Assembly (NCBI RefSeq): GCF_013167895.1 | Contig: NZ_BLWC01000001.1 | Location: 6,448,001 to 6,512,000, forward strand | Origin: Streptomyces fulvorobeus | Lineage (GTDB): Bacteria; Actinomycetota; Actinomycetes; Streptomycetales; Streptomycetaceae | DNA: 64,000 nt | Reading direction: 5' to 3' | Shown: positions 59,038-64,000 of the stretch, one piece after another | Layout: each line of letters starts with the position of its first letter | Position numbering within the stretch: the first letter of the stretch is position 1 | Translations under genes and position numbers: made by a program | Notes under the pieces: model-generated | Database searches by the model: none | Seen by the model: the letters and a program-made list of their open reading frames with translations, nothing else | What the model was told of the DNA's origin: nothing

Positions 59038-60453
59038 GTGTGATGCGCCAGAAATCTTGAGGGTTAGTTCTGCTCTGTTTTCTGGCCGGTGGTTCCGACC
59101 TTGGTGAGGTAGTCGGCGAGAGAGTTGAGAATCTCGTCGGCTGTCTTGGTCCAGGTGAAGGGCCGCGGATCCTCGTTCCAGGTGTCGATCCACGCAGTGA
59201 TGTCGTCCTCCAGGGCTTTCACGGACCTGTGGACGCCGCGGCGGATGAGCTTGTCGGTCAGCAGGCCGAACCACCGCTCCACCTGGTTCATCCAAGAGGA
59301 GCCGGTGGGGGTGAAATGGACGTGGAAGCGGGGGTGTTTGCCGAGCCATGTCCGGACCTCGGCGGTGTTGTGGGTGGCGTAGTTGTCACAGACCAAATGC
59401 ACGTCGAGTCCGGCGGGCACCGCCTTGTCGATCCGTATCAGGAACTTCTTGAACTCGATCGCTCGGTGGCGGCGGTGCAGTGCCGATATGACGGTACCGT
59501 CGGCGATGTTGAAGGCGGCGAACAGGCTGGTGATGCCGTGCCTCAGATAGTCGTGGGTGCGGCGTTCGGGCATGCCCGGCATCATTGGCAGCACCGGCTG
59601 GGACCGGTCCAGCGCCTGGATCTGGCTCTTCTCGTCCACGCAGAGCACGACCGCCTTTTCGGGCGGGTGGTGGTACAGGCCGACAACGTCGACGACCTTG
59701 GCGACGAACTGCGGATCGGTGGACAGCTTGAAGGAGTCCTGCAGGTGGGGCTTGAGGTCGAACCGTTTCCAGATTCGCCCGATCGTCGACTTCGACAGGC
59801 CGGTGCGCTGGGCCATCGAGGCCCGCGACCAGTGCGTGTCCTGGCCCGGGACCGACTCCAGGGTGGCCACGACGACCTCCTCGACCTGGTCGAGGAGGAT
59901 CGAAGGCGGCCGGCCCGAGCGTGGCTCGTCATGCAGACCATCGAGGCGCTTCGCGGTGAACCGGGCCCGCCAGCGGTCCACGGTCGACCTGTCGATGCCG
60001 AGGTCGGCCGCGGCCTGCTGGTTCGTCCCGCCCTCCGCACAGCGCAGCACGATCTTGGCTCGCAACGCGAGGAACTGGGCGGTCCTGGCCCGCCGCGCCC
60101 ACTGCTGCAGCTGCCCGCGCTCAGCATCGTCGAGAATCAAGTCGGCCTTCGGCCGGCCAATCCAGCCGGCGTCCTCAAGCCCGGCAATCTGCTCCGCCGC
60201 GAAAGCCCGACGCCACTTGCCGACCGTCTTGGCCTGGACACCCACGAGCCGCGCGACACCCGCGCCTGACAGGCCGTCAGCACACGCCAAGATGATGTGG
60301 GCCTTCTCAGCCGAGCGCCCGTGCGGCACCTCTGTCCGGCGCAACAACTCGGCACGCTCGGCCTCGGACAACGCGATCGCCACAGCAGAAGGCCCCGAAT
60401 GCGACATGGCAACAGGGTACTTACTAACCCTCAGAACTTCTGGCGCATCACAC
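59038..60453 (-). mobile_element. Complete IS630-family insertion sequence, about 1,416 bp
   Basis: The terminal inverted repeats gtgtgatgcgccagaa (from 59038) and ttctggcgcatcacac (to 60453) extend inward to about 30 bases with three mismatches. TA flanks both ends (59036-59037 and 60454-60455), the TA target duplication typical of IS630/Tc1-mariner. One intact transposase gene on the minus strand. Confidence 0.92.
59064..60407 (-). CDS. IS630-family transposase
   Basis: 447 residues, ATG at 60407. N-terminal paired HTH domains (LSGAGVARLVGVQAKTVGKW and NQQAAADLGIDRSTVDRW), then the DDE catalytic core: Asp in LCVDEKSQIQALDR, Asp in LVCDNYATHNT, Glu in SWMNQVERWF. The stop codon lies inside the left inverted repeat. 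One uninterrupted frame, apparently functional. Confidence 0.94.
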   Translation of the reverse strand: MSHSGPSAVAIALSEAERAELLRRTEVPHGRSAEKAHIILACADGLSGAGVARLVGVQAKTVGKWRRAFAAEQIAGLEDAGWIGRPKADLILDDAERGQLQQWARRARTAQFLALRAKIVLRCAEGGTNQQAAADLGIDRSTVDRWRARFTAKRLDGLHDEPRSGRPPSILLDQVEEVVVATLESVPGQDTHWSRASMAQRTGLSKSTIGRIWKRFDLKPHLQDSFKLSTDPQFVAKVVDVVGLYHHPPEKAVVLCVDEKSQIQALDRSQPVLPMMPGMPERRTHDYLRHGITSLFAAFNIADGTVISALHRRHRAIEFKKFLIRIDKAVPAGLDVHLVCDNYATHNTAEVRTWLGKHPRFHVHFTPTGSSWMNQVERWFGLLTDKLIRRGVHRSVKALEDDITAWIDTWNEDPRPFTWTKTADEILNSLADYLTKVGTTGQKTEQN

Positions 60454-60456
60454 TAG

Positions 60457-60875
60457 ATGATCCAGGATGAACCAGTGTCATACCCGCAACCGTCCACCCC
60501 GGAGGAGAAACTCGCCGACGCGAAGAAGCAGCTGAGTCTCCCCCGTACCGTCGTGATCTGCGGCTCCACCCGTGCATGACCGAGATGACCGAGGCCGATC
60601 TGCGGGAGACCGAAGCCGGAAAGAATGTCGTCAAGCCGGGTTGTGACATGAAGTCGCAGCACGGACTTCGGTCCGATCTTGTCGAGGTCGAGGTCGAGGT
60701 CGAGGCGCTGAAGGTGCGACTCGACGATCCGCACCGGGCGAAGATCCGGCTCGCTGATGAGGTGCTCGTAGTCGGCGACTACATCGGAGACAGCACCCGA
60801 GCCGAAATCACCTACGCTCGGTCGTTGGACGAGCCCGTGCGGTTCACACACCCCGAAATCCCCCCCGACGCCTGA
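60457..60875 (+). CDS. Small Rossmann-like conserved hypothetical protein (one frameshift)
   Basis: ATG 60457 lies just 2 bases outside the IS630 element. The first frame reads PSTPEEKLADAKKQL then RTVVICGSTR up to 60573; the sequence then continues one base out of frame from 60576 with MTEMTEADLRETEAGK, AKIRLADEVLVVGDYIGDST and RAEITYARSL. VICGSTR near the start and VVGDYIGDSTRAEI near the end suggest the nucleoside 2-deoxyribosyltransferase-like or DUF4406 fold. One missing base restores about 139 residues. The IS has probably cut it off from its own promoter. Function unknown; annotation rests on remembered family look. Confidence 0.65.
60681..60704 (+). repeat. Four tandem GTCGAG hexamers
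   Basis: GTCGAG repeated four times inside the small Rossmann-like gene, encoding VEVEVEVE. Related proteins as I recall them have a shorter VEAE here, so this is probably a local repeat expansion that keeps the frame. Confidence 0.7.
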
Positions 60876-60921
60876 CCGCCCACCCCCACCCCCTCCGCAG
60901 GCACCCCTTGGAATTGATCAT

Positions 60922-61394
60922 CTAGACCTCATTGGGACCGTCGTAGTAGCCGGGCCGGGCCAACAACACGGAGTTGAAGTAGTAGCCCTGTTCGTCGTCC
61001 GGCTGATCGTCGCCGTCAAAGGGGCGCCAAAAGCTGAGCAGCAGGTCTGGCGCGACGAATGACGCGGGGTTCTCGTCGTCGGCGACGATGGCCGTGAGGT
61101 CCGACATTCGGGTCACGACCTCACGGGCCCGCACACCGAAGACGTCGATTCCACGGAAGAACACGACGTCGGACGGCCCAGAGGGGCGTCCCAGCTCCAC
61201 GGCCTCCAGCTGGTCACGCACGCACCCGATACTGATCATCAGGCCGCTTGGCCTGAAGATGTGCTGACCCGCTTGATCGGACGGGACAGGGCCGCTGGTT
61301 CCCGCAGCGAGTCCAGTGCGCTGTTCGCAGCCTGGCGCGACATGCCAATCTGCAGGGGTCCGACGCCGATGGGTGGGGCGAGCTCGAAATGCAT
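60922..61394 (-). CDS. Conserved hypothetical protein (one frameshift)
   Basis: Probable start ATG at 61394 (MHFELAPPIGVGPLQIGMSR); this frame ends after about 50 codons, near 61241. The downstream frame, one base out, reads QHIFRPSGLMISIGCVRDQL, SDVVFFRGIDVFG and later FVAPDLLLSFWRPF, ending ARPGYYDGPNEV. One missing base near 61260-61300 joins them into about 157 residues. The family is common in actinomycetes but I know no function. The alternative start at 61410 in the second frame gives an unlikely Arg/Pro-rich N-terminus. Confidence 0.6.
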
Positions 61395-61406
61395 GCGCGC
61401 ATGGTG

Positions 61407-61868
61407 TCACGGGCCGCGCTTCTCACCCGGGGCGGCTGATCCAGGGGCTGCCGCGGAGTGCCATGGCCCCAGGTTGGCGATCTGTGCTTCGAGGTCGGCG
61501 AGGCGCCGGTCCTGGACGTGGGGGTTGGAGCGGGCAGCCTTGAGCCGCTCGTCGGGGGTGCGGTTGTCGGCAGTGTGCTGGCGGACTTGCTGCTTGAGGG
61601 TGGTGATCCGCTGGATAGCTTCCTCGGTCCATTCGGACTGCGTGTCGTCCCTCACTTCGCCGAGAAGTTCACCGATGCGGGTCCGCTGGGTGAGGATCTC
61701 GGCCTGAGCGGCCTTGAGGGCGTCCTCCGCGTTGAGTGCGCCGTCGCGCCAGGTCACCGCACGTTCGTCGTCCTGCTCGGTGAGCGTTCGGGACAGGCGT
61801 TCGCCGGCCTCGGCGATGGCCGAGGCGATGGCGGTCCTGGCCTCGGGATTGTCGTGGAGGAAACGTAC
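61407..61868 (-). pseudogene. C-terminal fragment of a coiled-coil protein
   Basis: The minus-strand frame reads RFLHDNPEARTAIASAIAEA, QDDERAVTWRDGALNAEDAL and VQDRRLADLEAQIANLG with strong coiled-coil character. The conserved-looking part begins abruptly at about 61868 with no start codon there; further upstream the frame is Arg/Pro-rich and antisense to the next gene. It resembles the tail of helper proteins found with integrative elements, but that is only an impression. Confidence 0.45.
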
Positions 61869-61915
61869 GCGAGAACAGCCTCCGGCCGTCTGCTCCAGGG
61901 TGCGACACTGGGGGA

Positions 61916-62188
61916 GTGGAGGACGACGAGCGGCAGATGGACCGACGCTTGGAACGGACCATTCTGGAGCTGTTGGAGCGGCGTGACCCGAAAGCCACGA
62001 TCTGCCCCTCCGACGCCGCACGGGCGGTGTACGAAGGGGAGGGCGACGGCTGGCGCGCGCTGATGGAGCCGGCACGTCGCGCGGCCCACCGGCTGGTCGA
62101 TGCCGGTGCGGTGGAGATCACCCAGGGTGGTAGCCCCGTCGAGCCCTCGAAGGTCCGCGGCCCGATCCGCATCCGCCGCGCCCTCTGA
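61916..62188 (+). CDS. DUF3253 family protein
   Basis: Up to 90 residues from GTG 61916; ATG 61937 after GGAGGA (61918-61923) is the better start by ribosome-site spacing. Conserved core TICPSDAARAV, RRAAHRLVDAGAVEITQGG and the ending RGPIRIRRAL are typical of DUF3253, a small winged-helix-like domain of unknown role. The length is normal for the family. Confidence 0.8.
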   Translation: MEDDERQMDRRLERTILELLERRDPKATICPSDAARAVYEGEGDGWRALMEPARRAAHRLVDAGAVEITQGGSPVEPSKVRGPIRIRRAL

Positions 62189-62391
62189 GGTCCGTCCCGC
62201 TCGTGTGGCCTCGGCCGGTCGGGTGCCATGAGGTGCCCCTTACCTTCAGTTCATGGAAGCGGACGGATCGCGTACGCGCCGGAACTTACGGATACGCGAT
62301 CAGGAACGAGGCGCCCTGGACCAGGAGGAAGGTCACGGTTGACCGCGTGTCCTGCTGTCATCCGTCCGAGCCGCAGGACAGCATCGACCGG

Positions 62392-62733
62392 ATGAACCCT
62401 CCTGCGGACCCGGAGCGGACTCCGGACGGCAGATACGTGGTCGTCGACCACCGCCGATGGCGTGCGACGGATCCGGAGATCCCCGAGGACGTCGCCTCCC
62501 GCCTACGACATCATTTGATGGCGGCGCGCCGCGGGGTGGCTGCCGCTCGCCGCGCCGCTGACGCGAAGGCTGAGGGCCGGGCACGGAAACGCGTGAACAC
62601 CGCGAAGGTGGCGCTCGGTGAGCGGGGTGATCCCTGGTGGGAGCAGTCTGCCGAGGTTCGCCGTCTGCGCTGGGAGAGGGGGCTCCACGAGCTCGACCAG
62701 GCTGAGAGGCAGGAGGGCGGACGCGCACCGTGA
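62392..62733 (+). CDS. Conserved hypothetical protein, actinomycete type
   Basis: 113 residues from ATG 62392 (MNPPADPERTPDGRYVVVDH), although the frame is open from 62203. Core features RRWRATDPEIPEDVASRL, then a basic helix, then VALGERGDPWWE. Proteins like this are often adjacent to DUF3253 genes in Streptomyces, as here. Some databases label them as Tol-type transporters without good reason; it has no membrane segment. Function unknown. Confidence 0.7.
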   Translation: MNPPADPERTPDGRYVVVDHRRWRATDPEIPEDVASRLRHHLMAARRGVAAARRAADAKAEGRARKRVNTAKVALGERGDPWWEQSAEVRRLRWERGLHELDQAERQEGGRAP

Positions 62734-62958
62734 GGCGCGTTGTCTCCTTGAGCGTGGTACGAGGCTCCGGCTCGTGGTGCGCGGAGCGATCAGGTCCCTG
62801 ACCCCTGCCAATTCGAAGCGGACCGCTGTGCCCTCCGGTACGGGACCGATGAGGGGCGAGGTCCGACATACCTCGCGCGGGAGATCGCCGAGAAGGCGCC
62901 GACCGGTGCACCCAGGGATGGGCCCCAGCGGGTCGGTTCGTCCCGGAGGAGCCGGGGT

Positions 62959-63582
62959 CAGGTTTGCGAGGTGGTCGAACGGCTCGTCGCCGCAGGCCAG
63001 TGGACCGGGAGGACCCGGAGATCTTGGTCGTGCTGCACGCCGGCTACGACGCCCCGCGCATCACCCATTTTGCTGTCCGGCCTGCCCGTCGAGATCCTCG
63101 GCCGGACCCGGTCGGACCGGGTGATGCGCCGCCCGGCGCCCTCCCGGGAGGAGCTCCTCCTGGCCCACCCGAAGGGCGGACGGCCGCCCAAGCATGGCGG
63201 AGAGTTCTGCTTCGGCGCCCCGTCCACCTGGGGTGCTGAGCAGGCCGTTACGGTCACCGGCACCCGCCTCTGCGGCAAGGCCACCGCTCAGGCATGGGAC
63301 CGGCTGCGCCCCAGGCTGACCCAACGGGCCGCGTGGCTGGAGCACGACGGCCCGCTGCCGGTCATCGAGGGAACAGTCATCCGCCTGGCCGTTGAGCACC
63401 TGCCCTCCGGCGGGGTGAACAAGCCGGTCTGGCTGTGGTGGTCAAGGACCGGTGCCACCCCGGCCGACGTCGACCGGTGCTGGTCGGCGTTCCTGCGAAG
63501 GCTCGACATCGAGCACACCTTCCGCATGCTCAAGCAGACACTCGGCTGGACCCGACCCCGCCTGCGCGACTCGGCCGCCGCC
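62959..63582 (+). pseudogene. Decayed DDE transposase (C-terminal two thirds)
   Basis: Reading across three frame segments: QVCEVVERLVAAGQW (62959), EDPEILVVLHAGYDAPRITH (about 63006-63068), then from 63073 one long frame with GLPVEILGRTRSDRVMRRPA, HPKGGRPPKHGGEFCFG, KPVWLWWSRTGATPADVDRCW and IEHTFRMLKQTLGWTRPRL up to about 63582. This is the core and end of a common Streptomyces IS4-like transposase. Frame shifts and both missing ends show it is dead. It abuts the truncated dehydrogenase gene. Confidence 0.7.
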
Positions 63583-63805
63583 GTGGCGAGGTCGCGGCCC
63601 ACTGCGGCTGCGCTCCGACAGCCGTGCCGAGGACGTCTAGTGCGTCCGTGGTGCCGGCATCGGCGACCCGGGCCACCGGTTCGCCCGTCACGGGGTTCTC
63701 CACGGGGAACGTGGCGCCGCCGGTCGCGGGCAGCCACCTTCCGCCGATCAGCAGCCCCTGCGGCAGAGAATCAACGTCAAAGGGGCGTGGCGTGTGGTCC
63801 GTCAT
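63583..63805 (-). pseudogene. Aldehyde dehydrogenase (succinate-semialdehyde type), truncated after about 74 codons
   Basis: ATG at 63805; reads LPQGLLIGGRWLPATGGATF, PVENPVTGEPVARVADAGTT and QPQWAATSPR, the normal N-terminus of GabD-like NAD(P)-dependent aldehyde dehydrogenases (about 480 residues). Homology stops at about 63583, where the transposase remnant begins. Cofactor-binding and catalytic parts are absent, so no activity is possible. The old insertion is the likely cause of the break. Confidence 0.75.
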
Positions 63806-63851
63806 GGTGGTTTCTCACCCGTCGTCGAAGGAGGGAAAGCAACAGGTGCGG

Positions 63852-63895
63852 CCCGGGCCGCCGCTGCCTGGAGGGGTGTGCGGCGGCGGCCCGGG
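63852..63895. terminator. GC-rich terminator between two minus-strand genes
   Basis: CCCGGGCCGCCGC (63852-63864) pairs exactly with GCGGCGGCCCGGG (63883-63895), a 13-bp stem with an 18-base loop. It lies 13 bases downstream of the stop codon of the minus-strand gene at the window edge. Confidence 0.7.
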
Positions 63896-63908
63896 GCGAG
63901 GGGTCGGG

Positions 63909-64000
63909 TCAGCCCGCTGCCAGCGCGGCGTTGATCGCTTCGGCCATCGGGGCACTGGAAGCCGGGTTCTGGCCGGTGAAGAGGTTGGCGTCCTGGATGG
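63909..64000 (-). CDS. DJ-1/PfpI-family (type 1 glutamine amidotransferase-like) protein, 3' end only
   Basis: The last 30 codons are in the window: IQDANLFTGQNPASSAPMAE, AINAALAAG, then TGA at 63911-63909. The TGQNPASS motif near the C-terminus is typical of Hsp31/DJ-1/PfpI-like proteins, often glyoxalase III-type or stress-related. The catalytic part lies beyond the right edge. Confidence 0.7.
   Translation of the reverse strand, partial: IQDANLFTGQNPASSAPMAEAINAALAAG

Overview
The window is high-GC actinomycete DNA, most like Streptomyces: C- or G-ending codons, GTG starts, GGAGG-type ribosome sites and ATGA gene overlaps. It covers the right half of a type I polyketide cluster for a nystatin/amphotericin-type polyene macrolide, then a polyol-use operon, then an insertion-sequence-rich stretch of small and broken genes. 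All assignments come from reading motifs and from remembered family knowledge; no search was run.

Polyene part (1-48.8 kb). A PKS cut by the left window edge carries the end of module 1 and all of module 2 (A-type ketoreductases, methylmalonyl-type AT in module 2), like NysB/AmphB. It is followed by one giant PKS gene (6994-39740, about 10,915 residues once a 1-base frameshift at 24540 is repaired). This has six malonyl-type modules, all DH-KR, the second also with an ER, and no thioesterase domain, like NysC. Next come a stand-alone type II thioesterase (NysE-like), a large LuxR regulator (NysRI-like), the decayed 3' end of a second one (NysRII position), an intact third one (NysRIII-like) and a PAS-LuxR regulator (PimM/NysRIV-like), closed by a very strong terminator. 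Gene order and lengths follow the nystatin cluster as I remember it. The differences are that the ER sits in the second rather than the third module of the NysC-like protein, and that the NysRII-like gene is lost. Post-PKS, sugar and remaining PKS genes must lie left of the window.

50.1-56.2 kb: a DeoR-type repressor, then a translationally coupled run of ABC sugar-binding lipoprotein, two permeases, a zinc-dependent polyol dehydrogenase and a PfkB sugar kinase. No ATPase is present. This looks like a uptake-and-catabolism operon for a polyol or sugar.

56.2-64 kb: a complete IS5-family element, an ArsR/SRPBCC gene pair with a palindromic operator, a complete IS630-family element, fragments of at least three more transposases, several small conserved hypothetical genes, an aldehyde dehydrogenase cut by a transposase remnant, and the 3' end of a DJ-1/PfpI-family gene.

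Six genes carry what look like single-base deletions, all of the same sign and several in G or C runs. Sequencing or assembly error is the simplest explanation, so frameshifted genes are annotated here as single genes.
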